This document shows positions 17,789 to 25,971 of a DNA stretch of 64,000 nucleotides, piece after piece (the first letter of the stretch is position 1; every line of letters begins with the position of its first letter). The stretch is taken from positions 1,550,001-1,614,000 of the forward strand of contig NZ_CP015363.1 of NCBI RefSeq assembly GCF_002078355.1, read 5' to 3'. Origin of the DNA: Ferroplasma acidiphilum. Lineage in GTDB: Archaea; Thermoplasmatota; Thermoplasmata; Thermoplasmatales; Thermoplasmataceae. The position numbers were made by a program, and so were the translations under genes. The notes beneath the pieces were generated by a model. The model did no database searches. It was not told the DNA's origin and worked only from the letters and a program-made list of their open reading frames with translations.

Positions 17789-17863
17789 TGCTCCGACCGG
17801 GATTTGAACCCGAGTCATCGGCTCGAAAGGCCGGAATGCTTGGCCTGACTACACCATCGGAGC
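17789..17863 (-). tRNA. tRNA-Glu (TTC)
   Basis: The 75-nt minus-strand cloverleaf has acceptor GCTCCGA paired with TCGGAGC and discriminator A. The T-arm is CTCGG GTTCAAAT CCCGG-like, and the anticodon loop CTTTCGA gives anticodon TTC (glutamate). The outermost anticodon-stem pair appears mismatched (C-A). CCA is not encoded. Confidence 0.93.
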
Positions 17864-17919
17864 ATACAAATAAGCCTGGAATTAATGGCCTAAAAGTTGT
17901 ATGCCATAATCGCATTATA

Positions 17920-19200
17920 TTAATTAAATATTTGTTTTGTTATTGTCATCCTGCGGTCTTCCCCAAGTGATATAATATCAATGGTTTTACCTGTTTTTTC
18001 CTCAATGAACTCAATATATTTTTTCATATTCTGGGGAAGTGCCTGGTATCCGTTTGCAATTATATCATCAGGGTTTTCTATGTCGCCCCAACCGGGTAAC
18101 TCCACATAATCAACATGCAACTTCTCAAAATCCTCCAGCCTTCTCGGAAAATAGTCAATTTCCTTGCCATCTATTGTATAGTTTGTTGCTATCTTTATTG
18201 TTTTCATTTTCCCCAGTATGTCTACCTTTGTAATGGCTAAAGAGTCAACATCGTTCATCATTATGGTATACTTTAACAATGGGAGGTCAAGCCAGCCGAC
18301 TCTCCTTGGCCTGCCTGTAGTTGTACCGTATTCACTGCCTAAATCCCTCAATGTGCTGTCCCCTATTATTTCCGAGGGGAATGGCCCTGAACCAACCTTG
18401 GATGTATAGGCCTTGAAAACTCCGATAACACGGTCAACCTTTCTGAAAGAGAATCCAGACCCGGTTGATAGTGCTCCTGCAAGCGTGTTTGAAGATGTGA
18501 CAAATGGATAGATCCCAAAATCTATATCCAGCATTCCCCCCTGGGCACCCTCAAAAAGTATATTTTTGCCAAGGCGGTAATCGTTGTTTATAACATTCTC
18601 TGTATAATCCATATATTGCATGATTGAATTGCCAAAACCACAAAGGTCTTTAACCATTTTAGCCCTTTCTTCAGGATTTTCAAATATGCTGCCCTTTAAC
18701 AGTTGTTTCTTCATATTGTATATTGTTTCAATTTTGTCTTCAATAATTTCTGGATTCGACAGGTCTATAAAGCGTATTCCGGTTCTTGCATACTTATCCT
18801 CGTATGTGGGGCCGATGCCCTGGGACGTTGTGCCTATATTTAATTTAGACCTGATTTCTTCCTCTTTCTTGTCAAGGCATTTATGCATTTTGGTAACTAT
18901 GTGTGCGCCTGCACTGATTTTTATTTCTATATCTTTCTTGGATTTTTTAAGCAGGTCCAGTTCGGATACAAGTTCTTCCGGATCTATGACCATTCCATTT
19001 CCAAGTATGACTTTATTGCTCTGCATTGCCCCCGATGGGACGAGATGGAATTTAAATTTTTCACCCTTTATGACAACCGTATGCCCTGCGTTGCTGCCGC
19101 CATTAAAACGTACAACTTCATCATAATCTCTGCTGACAAAATCAGTAATTTTACCCTTCCCCTCATCACCAAACTGCAAACCAAGAATAACTGAAATCAC
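17920..19200 (-). CDS. purA: Adenylosuccinate synthetase
   Basis: PurA joins IMP and aspartate using GTP, the first step from IMP to AMP. The 426-residue protein starts MISVILGLQFGDEGKGK, the GTP-binding P-loop of the family (Trp of the usual QWGDEGKGK is Phe here). NGGSNAGHTV follows at about 34-43, then GTTSQGIGPTYEDKYAR with the IMP-site loop, EGAQGGMLDIDFGIYPFVTSS, and TGRPRRVGWLDL. The C-terminal region ends SLGEDRRMTI. The length is that of full-size PurA. Single gene with its own upstream AT-rich promoter. Confidence 0.96.
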   Translation of the reverse strand: MISVILGLQFGDEGKGKITDFVSRDYDEVVRFNGGSNAGHTVVIKGEKFKFHLVPSGAMQSNKVILGNGMVIDPEELVSELDLLKKSKKDIEIKISAGAHIVTKMHKCLDKKEEEIRSKLNIGTTSQGIGPTYEDKYARTGIRFIDLSNPEIIEDKIETIYNMKKQLLKGSIFENPEERAKMVKDLCGFGNSIMQYMDYTENVINNDYRLGKNILFEGAQGGMLDIDFGIYPFVTSSNTLAGALSTGSGFSFRKVDRVIGVFKAYTSKVGSGPFPSEIIGDSTLRDLGSEYGTTTGRPRRVGWLDLPLLKYTIMMNDVDSLAITKVDILGKMKTIKIATNYTIDGKEIDYFPRRLEDFEKLHVDYVELPGWGDIENPDDIIANGYQALPQNMKKYIEFIEEKTGKTIDIISLGEDRRMTITKQIFN

Positions 19201-19320
19201 TTTAACCTATATGTTATATTAATTGAGTATAAAACTGTTATTTTAAATCAAGAAAATTAAAAATTAAATCGTTTTCCCTGATAAAGGGAAATGTTCATGG
19301 AATTATTTTGCATTTACAAT

Positions 19321-20025
19321 TTAGTTAAGGTATTTTGACACTTCCTCATTTGTATAAACGTGGAAAGTCTCACCAACTTTTATTGAAGCGATTTCAGGCT
19401 CTTTCATTGAGCTTGCATCTGCAAGTGCTGATTTAAGGGCTGCTACTCCAAGTTTTATTGTGTCTTCAAGGCTCATGTCGTCCTTGTATTCCTTCTCAAT
19501 ATAATCGGTAACTGCATCCTTCCCTGCACCAATAGCCACTGATTTATATTCATTTATTGTTCCAGCGGGGTCACAATCAAATAACCTCGGGCCTATTGTG
19601 TCTGTACCAGCAAATATGATAGATACTCCGTACGGCCTGACGCCTCCAAATTGTGTGTACTGCTGCATCTGGTCGGCCACTTTTTTCACAAGGTTTTCTA
19701 TATTTGTGAGTGAGCCATATGTTACCTTTTCCTGCTGTGCTCCAACCCTTGCAAAATCTATAAGCACCCTTGCATCAGCAACTAAACCCGATGTTACAGT
19801 TGCAACATTGTCATCTACAAGCTGAATTTTTTCCAATGAATTCTTCTCTACAAGCCTGCTTCTTGCCTTCTTTTCTGATAAAAGCAATACGCCGTCCTTG
19901 AATTTTATACCAAGGGCTGTTGAACCTTTCTTTACTGCTTCTCTTGCATACTCGACCTGAAATAATCTCCCATCAGGAGAAAATACTGTTATTGCTCTGT
20001 CATAAGCCATTTGACCCTGTTGCAT
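19321..20025 (-). CDS. psmA: Proteasome subunit alpha
   Basis: The alpha subunit forms the outer rings of the 20S proteasome that gate substrate entry. The 234-residue protein has the N-terminal gate and alpha signature [20 protein letters not shown] (residues 8-27). [17 protein letters not shown] follows, then the [13 protein letters not shown] segment with the pocket lysine used by ATPase HbYX tails, and [12 protein letters not shown]. It is monocistronic here; the beta subunit gene is not in the window. An upstream AT-rich region holds TATA-like sequence near 20060. Confidence 0.97.
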   Translation of the reverse strand: MQQGQMAYDRAITVFSPDGRLFQVEYAREAVKKGSTALGIKFKDGVLLLSEKKARSRLVEKNSLEKIQLVDDNVATVTSGLVADARVLIDFARVGAQQEKVTYGSLTNIENLVKKVADQMQQYTQFGGVRPYGVSIIFAGTDTIGPRLFDCDPAGTINEYKSVAIGAGKDAVTDYIEKEYKDDMSLEDTIKLGVAALKSALADASSMKEPEIASIKVGETFHVYTNEEVSKYLN

Positions 20026-20196
20026 TTATTCACCTCTTCCTTAATTATAATATAAGATTATAATCTTTTCTTCAAATCAATATGTATATTTCATTATAAA
20101 ATTTTCCCTAATCCCGTAAAAGAAAAAAATGTTAAATACAGGATAATTAAATAGTGGCAAACACAAGGGATATATCACTAGATTTTATGTGTGCAT

Positions 20197-21027
20197 ATGT
20201 CACCCTATAGAACTGTATTTGACAATTTTGCCCATATACGTAGAAATGGGTATTACGTTGATGCAGCAAAAGAATTTTTGAAATATGGAGGAACATCCAT
20301 GAACATGGTTAATTTTCCGGATTATTTCTATACGCCAGATTCACATTATGAAAAACTGTACAGGGAAACCATAGATGTGGCAAAGACAGTTAGAAATACC
20401 GGGGTGGATACGGTAATTACAATAGGGCCATATCCACTGGATTATTTCTATTTCCAATCTGCCCGGAAAGACCCTGTAGATGAAATGAAGAGAGGAATAG
20501 ACATGGCAGCATCCATTATAACAGCCGGAGATGCTGATGCCATGGGAGAGATAGGGTATCCACATTTTCCCGTTGATGAAAAAGTCTACAGCGATTCAGG
20601 GGTTATTCTGGAATATGCACTGGATGTATGCCATGACCATGATATTCCTTTGATCCTGCATACAGAGGACATGGATGAAGAGGGCTATTTAAGGGTAGAA
20701 TCCATAATTAAGATGCATTACAGCATTGATAGGGTAATAAAGCACCATGCAAATGCCACGGATATCTATTTTAATGATAGCATAACCAGATCATTTGTTG
20801 CTTCAAGGAGCAATATAAAGACTGCAGTAAGCTCTGGCAGGGATTTCTTACTGGAAACAGATTATACAGACCAGAAAGACAAGCCTGGCAAGGTTATTCC
20901 TGTATACTCGGTGCCGAAAAGGGCTGAAATGATAAAAAATTTATACGAGAATTATGATGAAATATTTCACAGGATTTTTGAGGAAGTGCCTTTCAGGATT
21001 TACAGGAAGGAATTCTTCGACAGATGA
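20197..21027 (+). CDS. TatD-like metal-dependent hydrolase with altered first metal motif
   Basis: A 276-residue amidohydrolase-fold protein of an archaeal TatD-related group. The expected HxH motif after strand 1 reads FDNFAHIRR, so the first His is Phe while the second is kept. The other metal ligands look present: Glu in MGEIGYPHF, His in LILHTED, His in IKHHAN and Asp in LLETDYTDQ. The frame opens with GTG at 20191; the ATG at 20197 is preferred. The family includes exonucleases and small-molecule hydrolases; no specific substrate can be given. A single gene before the GINS operon. Confidence 0.7.
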   Translation: MSPYRTVFDNFAHIRRNGYYVDAAKEFLKYGGTSMNMVNFPDYFYTPDSHYEKLYRETIDVAKTVRNTGVDTVITIGPYPLDYFYFQSARKDPVDEMKRGIDMAASIITAGDADAMGEIGYPHFPVDEKVYSDSGVILEYALDVCHDHDIPLILHTEDMDEEGYLRVESIIKMHYSIDRVIKHHANATDIYFNDSITRSFVASRSNIKTAVSSGRDFLLETDYTDQKDKPGKVIPVYSVPKRAEMIKNLYENYDEIFHRIFEEVPFRIYRKEFFDR

Positions 21028-21143
21028 TTATTTAATGCTATATTATTATCATCTATATTGCGTTCCAGGATTTATTAATAAGTTGGCACAATAAAATCCT
21101 TTTAGTGATAAATATTTAAATGGCTATGGTATTCGTAATGATA

Positions 21144-21797
21144 ATGATCGACATCAGCAAATATGATAAATTACTGGAAGACCTTAAGGCAATGTTGTTT
21201 TCTGAACGAAAATCCAGAAAATTGAACAGGATAGAGCCTAATTTTTACAAAAATATACATTCATTGTTTGTTGAGTTAACAGAGGAAAAAGATAGGGTTG
21301 TGTCCAGCGATATAACCGAGTATATGGAAATAACTAAACTCCTTGATGAGGTAAGGAAAAATTTTAAGGCATTTTTTCAGGTAAGATTCGAGAAAATCGG
21401 GAAGTACTCCGTTTATGATGAAATAGAGGAATACCTTTACAATATGAGCCCCGAGGAAAAGAATATAATGAAGGAATTGAACGCCCAGATGAAGGGGTAC
21501 TACGATGATTTTACCGGCATAACAAGGCAAACAGAGGAAATTCCAGAAATGCCTGAAGAAGAAAAGACTGTGGAAGAACCTCCTGAGAAAACTATTACAG
21601 AGCCTGAAATCGAAGAAGCACCTGTTGCAGAAGAAATGGTGCTTGTGAGGATAATTAAAGACCAGCCACCAATAGCGCAACCTGATAGGGATTATTATCT
21701 GCACAGGAATGACATTCTGTATATTTCAGGTTCATTTGCAAAAATGCTTAGTTCCCACGGAGTCTGTTCTTATATTGAAAAAGGTAAAAAATTATAA
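21144..21797 (+). CDS. gins: GINS complex subunit (Gins51-type)
   Basis: GINS joins MCM helicase and a Cdc45/RecJ-like protein in the replicative CMG. The 217-residue protein has the helical A domain first (IDISKYDKLLEDLKAML, then RIEPNFYKNIHSLFVEL, the typical Gins51 EPxFY motif). An acidic Pro/Glu linker follows at about 125-165, then a C-terminal B domain (MVLVRIIKDQPPIAQPDRDY through LSSHGVCSYIE). This A-B order marks the Gins51 class. Four in-frame ATGs occur (21120, 21126, 21138, 21144). The last is chosen because a TATA-like AAATATTTAA ends at about 21119. Confidence 0.85.
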   Translation: MIDISKYDKLLEDLKAMLFSERKSRKLNRIEPNFYKNIHSLFVELTEEKDRVVSSDITEYMEITKLLDEVRKNFKAFFQVRFEKIGKYSVYDEIEEYLYNMSPEEKNIMKELNAQMKGYYDDFTGITRQTEEIPEMPEEEKTVEEPPEKTITEPEIEEAPVAEEMVLVRIIKDQPPIAQPDRDYYLHRNDILYISGSFAKMLSSHGVCSYIEKGKKL

Positions 21798-21819
21798 GCA
21801 GATATTATATTGCTAATCC

Positions 21820-22005
21820 ATGGAAAAAATATGTGATGTCAAAGGATGCAATGAAAAAAGTTTTCAAACAGTGCCAGCTGACCTGGCCGGAAAGGTTTTC
21901 TCATTGAAGGAAGAGAAAACCAAGGTCCATCTATGTAAAGTTCATTACAAGGAGTACAAGAAGAATACTAAAAAAGAAAGGGAAACACAGAGGATGGACT
22001 GGTAA
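21820..22005 (+). CDS. Small zinc-finger-like protein
   Basis: A 61-residue protein with Cys5, Cys10, Cys39 and His42, a plausible single zinc site (MEKICDVKGC at the start and LCKVH near the end). It ends in a highly basic tail (YKEYKKNTKKERETQRMDW). It lies 22 bp after the GINS gene and 8 bp before a glycosyltransferase, apparently in one transcript. No family name is recognised. A nucleic-acid-linked role beside GINS is possible but only a guess. Confidence 0.7.
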   Translation: MEKICDVKGCNEKSFQTVPADLAGKVFSLKEEKTKVHLCKVHYKEYKKNTKKERETQRMDW

Positions 22006-22013
22006 GTTTTTAG

Positions 22014-22784
22014 ATGGAAGGCATTTCAGCGATTATAACTGTTCTTAACGAAGAGAAAAATATAAGGGACCTTATGGTTTCCCTGATTTCCCAGGAACAA
22101 CCATTTGAGGTTATTGTAGTTGACTCCATGAGCACGGATAAAACCCCGAAAATACTGAAGGAGTACGCTGAAAAATATGATTTCGTGAAATATTATAGGA
22201 AAAAAACAACCAGGGGCGGCGGAAGGAATTATGGCGCATCGAAATCAAATTATGATTATCTTGCATTCATCGATGGCGATGCAATAGCAGGTGAGGCGTG
22301 GATTAAAAATTTAAGGGCTTTAACACAAAATTATAACCTTGTTGCCGGTAAAAGCATCAATACAGGCAATATGAGATATTCTATGGAAAGGTTCAGGCTT
22401 TATTATGAGGGATTTGAGGTTACGCGCCCTTCCTCTAATTTAATGTATTCAAAATCGCTTTTTCAAAGCATAGGTGGCTTCGATGAAAATTTTGTAACTG
22501 CCGAGGATATTGATATGAATATACGGGCAGTAAAATCCGGTGCGAAATATGCAGTATGTGATACCTGCATTGTGTACACCAAAACTAGGGAAACTTTCAG
22601 GGATTTCAAAAAACAGGCATACTGGAACGGATACGGAAGGCGCCAGCTAAAGGAAAAGTATGGCAAAACACTTGAATTGTCCCATAGGCTGAATATGAAA
22701 GACCTATTCTCGCCTACATATGTTATCAGGAATTTTTATGGTTTAAGAGGTTACATGCACTGCATGCTGAAAAGCAAAAAATAG
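22014..22784 (+). CDS. Family 2 glycosyltransferase
   Basis: A 256-residue GT-A-fold glycosyltransferase. The N-terminal ISAIITVLNEEKNIRDLM and VIVVDSMSTDKT are the nucleotide-sugar-binding motifs. FIDGDA (near residue 88) is the DxD-like metal site, and GGFDENFVTAEDIDMNIRAV is the acceptor/catalytic ED motif region. No clear membrane anchor is seen, apart from an amphipathic C-terminal segment. It probably works in cell-surface glycan or lipid glycosylation. It follows the zinc mini-protein by 8 bp; the donor and acceptor are unknown. Confidence 0.85.
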   Translation: MEGISAIITVLNEEKNIRDLMVSLISQEQPFEVIVVDSMSTDKTPKILKEYAEKYDFVKYYRKKTTRGGGRNYGASKSNYDYLAFIDGDAIAGEAWIKNLRALTQNYNLVAGKSINTGNMRYSMERFRLYYEGFEVTRPSSNLMYSKSLFQSIGGFDENFVTAEDIDMNIRAVKSGAKYAVCDTCIVYTKTRETFRDFKKQAYWNGYGRRQLKEKYGKTLELSHRLNMKDLFSPTYVIRNFYGLRGYMHCMLKSKK

Positions 22785-22905
22785 GCTTTGTTTTATCCGG
22801 ATTTTACTGGCTGCGCCATGTTATTGCTGTTGAATTGCCATTGCAGGGATGCAATCCCGATGACCGTAAGTAATTGGCATAGTTCAGCATGAATCAGCCC
22901 TTTCA

Positions 22906-23553
22906 TCAATGCCTGGCAATAAAACATGATAGGATCTTTTTTTCTGCATTTCTTATGTGCAATAATGCGGTGGGTTTCGAGATGGAAAACCTGCGTGCTA
23001 TATCATCAAGGCTTGTGGTCCTTGGCCAATCCAGGTATCCGCTATTGTATGCTTCCTGAATTATCTTTTTTTCTGTCGGTGTAAGGCGCATCATGTTCAT
23101 TTCCTGGTTTAGATTCCTCGATATATCCATTATGCTATCTCCTGAACTCACAGATGTATAATCAAAATACTTTATTTTATTATTCTTTTCTATAAGTTCT
23201 AAATCACGCATCATAGAAGATTTATCAAAGTGCATAATAAAATAACTCTCTCCGCCATTAAACGCAATGAAAGGATACATTGGAATTCCGCCACTTTCGT
23301 TTATGGCTTGCATTATATTATGCCCTTTTTTTGTGCCTATGAACATGTTGGCATATTTCCCCTTGATGAATCTTATTGTGCTGAAATCCCGCCTGTATAT
23401 GTTATTTATGTCACTTCCTATGGAATATGCTATCAGGGAATTTGCACTATCCCTCATATTATAAATATTCGATATTATAATCTTTGATTCGTTGTTTTCG
23501 GTTGATTTTGATAGGCTACAGTCCCCAGCTACATGCACGCTCAGGAAATACAT
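22906..23553 (-). CDS. Bat-type HTH_10 transcriptional regulator
   Basis: A 215-residue DNA-binding regulator. The C-terminal 60 residues (RLTPTEKKIIQEAYNSGYLD through SLDDIARRFSISKPTALLHI) are the HTH_10 domain found in the bacterio-opsin activator family. The N-terminal 150 residues form a mixed sensor-like domain with no named ligand motif. The frame opens with TTG at 23568, but ATG at 23553 sits about 25 nt after TTATATAC (23572-23579) and is preferred. It diverges from the HMGL/CoA-transferase/MFS set and is a natural candidate to control it. A palindrome lies just upstream of its TATA box. Confidence 0.85.
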   Translation of the reverse strand: MYFLSVHVAGDCSLSKSTENNESKIIISNIYNMRDSANSLIAYSIGSDINNIYRRDFSTIRFIKGKYANMFIGTKKGHNIMQAINESGGIPMYPFIAFNGGESYFIMHFDKSSMMRDLELIEKNNKIKYFDYTSVSSGDSIMDISRNLNQEMNMMRLTPTEKKIIQEAYNSGYLDWPRTTSLDDIARRFSISKPTALLHIRNAEKKILSCFIARH

Positions 23554-23592
23554 AGCAAAATAGCCCAATCGAGTATATAACTTTAATTAACA

Positions 23593-23604
23593 TGCAATAT
23601 TGCA
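23593..23604. promoter_or_regulatory. Perfect 12-bp palindrome in a divergent promoter
   Basis: TGCAATATTGCA is a perfect palindrome about 13 bp upstream of the TATA-like TTATATAC of the HTH_10 regulator gene and about 155 bp before the HMGL-like gene. A second short palindrome, GATTGGCAATC, lies near 23678. Either could bind the regulator. Confidence 0.45.
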
Positions 23605-23758
23605 AATGACGGTTTAAACAGCATAGTACTTATTTCATTGAATTTCTTGGGACGCAGCCATCATTAAAATTTTTTGATTGGCAATCATACCCCACAGCTG
23701 GTTTCATGCTATAATATGTTATATTAACAGATTATATAGTGGCATACAATAATACATC

Positions 23759-24796
23759 ATGTTAACTGATGATACTTTGCGGGAGGGAATGCAGACTCCC
23801 GGATTTGCCATGTCTTATGATGAAAAGATAGAACTTGCAAAACTTATTTCTTCTGCCGGAATTGAGCGGGCACTTGTTGCCTATCCACCGGCACATAAAT
23901 CTGAATTTGATGTCACAGCTGCTATTGTGGATGGCAAATATTTCCAGCAGGTATTCGGGCTCGGGCGCACAGTAAAGGAAGACATCGATATGATTAATGC
24001 AACCGGGGCTAATATTTCACTTCACCTGCCATTTAAACTTGATAATCTGGATCCGATATATGAAAACATAAAATATGCGTGTACACTGGGAAAACTTGTT
24101 GAAGTTGGCTTTGTGGATATAGATATGTTTAGCGTTGACCAGATAACAAAATTTTGCCTCAGGATGGAGGAGTTAAATGTTGATGTGGTCCAGCTGCCGG
24201 ATACACGTGGTAAAATGAATCCTGCAGCCATAAAAAATGTATTTGAAGCTGCAAGAAAAGCCACAAATATAAAAATAGAAGCCCATTGCCATAATGACTA
24301 TGGGATGGCAGTAGCCAATACAGTATCAGCAATATCGGCAGGTGCCGATTATATAGATACAACAATATTTGCCACTGGAGAAAGGAATGGCATTGCTGAT
24401 TCCATAACACTGGCAGATTATCTGATGAAAAATAATTTGGAAAAGTCACTGGATATAAAGGGCATTAGAAAAGCATATAATTATATGTATAATCTTATTT
24501 TAAAGAAAATTGGCGTTAATTTCTTTACAGATAATTTGCCCATATATGGAAACAATTCTGGAATACAGACGGCCGGAACCCATGTAGCCTATGGGAATGC
24601 CTTTACCGAAAAAAATTATTCTGTGAACGTTTACACCGGGAAGAAAATGATTATGGAGATACTGGATAACAATAATGTAGCATATGATAAGGAAAAAATA
24701 GGGAGAATAGTGTCTATGATTAAGGATGAATCTGCTATCCGTGGTGAGGCTTTGCCAGTCAAGGATATTATAAAAATCGCTGATGGTGCCATATGA
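23759..24796 (+). CDS. HMGL-like aldolase/lyase (DRE-TIM family, citramalate/homocitrate-synthase-like)
   Basis: A 345-residue DRE-TIM metallolyase. The N-terminal DDTLREGMQTPG is the catalytic RDG-type motif. EAHCHNDYGMAVANT gives the metal-binding HxH near residue 180, and FATGERNGIADS corresponds to the GERxGN motif of the synthase branch. True HMG-CoA lyases carry a Cys-containing loop there instead. At 345 residues it lacks the regulatory C-terminal domain of isopropylmalate synthase. It overlaps the CoA-transferase gene by 4 bp. It either condenses acetyl-CoA with a 2-oxo acid or cleaves such a CoA ester. Confidence 0.82.
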   Translation: MLTDDTLREGMQTPGFAMSYDEKIELAKLISSAGIERALVAYPPAHKSEFDVTAAIVDGKYFQQVFGLGRTVKEDIDMINATGANISLHLPFKLDNLDPIYENIKYACTLGKLVEVGFVDIDMFSVDQITKFCLRMEELNVDVVQLPDTRGKMNPAAIKNVFEAARKATNIKIEAHCHNDYGMAVANTVSAISAGADYIDTTIFATGERNGIADSITLADYLMKNNLEKSLDIKGIRKAYNYMYNLILKKIGVNFFTDNLPIYGNNSGIQTAGTHVAYGNAFTEKNYSVNVYTGKKMIMEILDNNNVAYDKEKIGRIVSMIKDESAIRGEALPVKDIIKIADGAI

Positions 24797-25911
24797 AGAG
24801 GGTTATAGAATTGGGGCAGATAGTAGCAGGGCCCACTGCAGGATTAATTTTTGCTGACATGGGATTCGAGGTTATAAAAGTTGAAAAACCATGCAGCGGT
24901 GATATATCAAGGGAATTAAACGGAACCAGCGCTGGAACATTTATGTATTATAACAGGGGCAAAAAAAGCCTTGAACTGGATATTAAAACAGATTTTGGAA
25001 AAGAAGTACTGACTAAACTTTTGAGTACTGCAGATATTATTGTGGAAAATATGGCACCCGGCACTATGAAAAAAATTGGATTCTCCTATGAAGATGTTAA
25101 AAAAATCAATAGCCGAATCATATATGTATCCATAAAGGGATATATGGAAGGCCCTTACGAAAATAGAAAATCCCTTGATTATCCAATAGAAATAGAATCT
25201 GGCCTTGCTTATATGACCGGGACAAAAGATCGGCCGATGAGAATGGGTGCATCAATAGTAGACATGGTAGCTGCTATACTTGGTGTTACAAAGGCTTTCC
25301 AGTTAATTTCAGAAAATAAGGGCGGGCTGGTAGAAATAGGCCTTTTTGAAACTGCAATGTTTCTGGCAGGGCAGCATATAGCAACATACGAGATAGAAAA
25401 AAAGGATCTGGAACCTATAAATGAAATGAATTTCGCATGGGGTATATATGACTATTTTATGTCATCTGATAATAAGAAACTTTTCATAGCTGTAGCCACG
25501 GATGACCAGTGGAAAAAATTCTGTGAAGGTTTTGGGCTGCAAAGCATAATCACGGATGAAAAATTTTCCAGCAACAATGCAAGGTATATGCACAGAGATT
25601 TTCTTATACCATTAATTCAGAAGAAGCTATTATCTATGAAGTATGAAGAGATAAAAAATGTACTGGATTTATATAATATAAGTTACGGAACACTTAATAA
25701 GCCCTGGGATCTGTTGCATGACCCGCAGGCTCTGAAATATATGGTAAATATGAATTACAACAATAATAGCTATGAAGTCCCAAGGCTCCCGTTTTCGGTG
25801 GCGCAGAATAATAACGCACCAACACTTGGAAATTGTACCAAAAAAATACTGTCTGATCTGGGTTATAGTGATACCCGGATAGAAGAGGCAATAAAAACAA
25901 TGATTAAATAA
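24793..25911 (+). CDS. Class III CoA-transferase (CaiB/BaiF family)
   Basis: A 372-residue family III CoA-transferase, moving CoA between carboxylic acids through a mixed-anhydride and thioester on an Asp. Visible are the N-terminal RVIELGQIVAGPTAGLIFAD, VIKVEKPCSGD and NRGKKSLELDIK. The active-site Asp is Asp157 within RMGASIVDMVAAILG. The length is near the usual 400. It is translationally coupled (ATGA) to the HMGL-like gene and followed 60 bp later by a carrier. This suggests uptake, CoA activation and cleavage of a branched hydroxy acid such as citramalate or hydroxymethylglutarate. Confidence 0.88.
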   Translation: MKRVIELGQIVAGPTAGLIFADMGFEVIKVEKPCSGDISRELNGTSAGTFMYYNRGKKSLELDIKTDFGKEVLTKLLSTADIIVENMAPGTMKKIGFSYEDVKKINSRIIYVSIKGYMEGPYENRKSLDYPIEIESGLAYMTGTKDRPMRMGASIVDMVAAILGVTKAFQLISENKGGLVEIGLFETAMFLAGQHIATYEIEKKDLEPINEMNFAWGIYDYFMSSDNKKLFIAVATDDQWKKFCEGFGLQSIITDEKFSSNNARYMHRDFLIPLIQKKLLSMKYEEIKNVLDLYNISYGTLNKPWDLLHDPQALKYMVNMNYNNNSYEVPRLPFSVAQNNNAPTLGNCTKKILSDLGYSDTRIEEAIKTMIK

Positions 25912-25971
25912 GCTATATTTGATCTAACATATTATAATACTACTTTATATATACTTCTAATATGCATTTTT

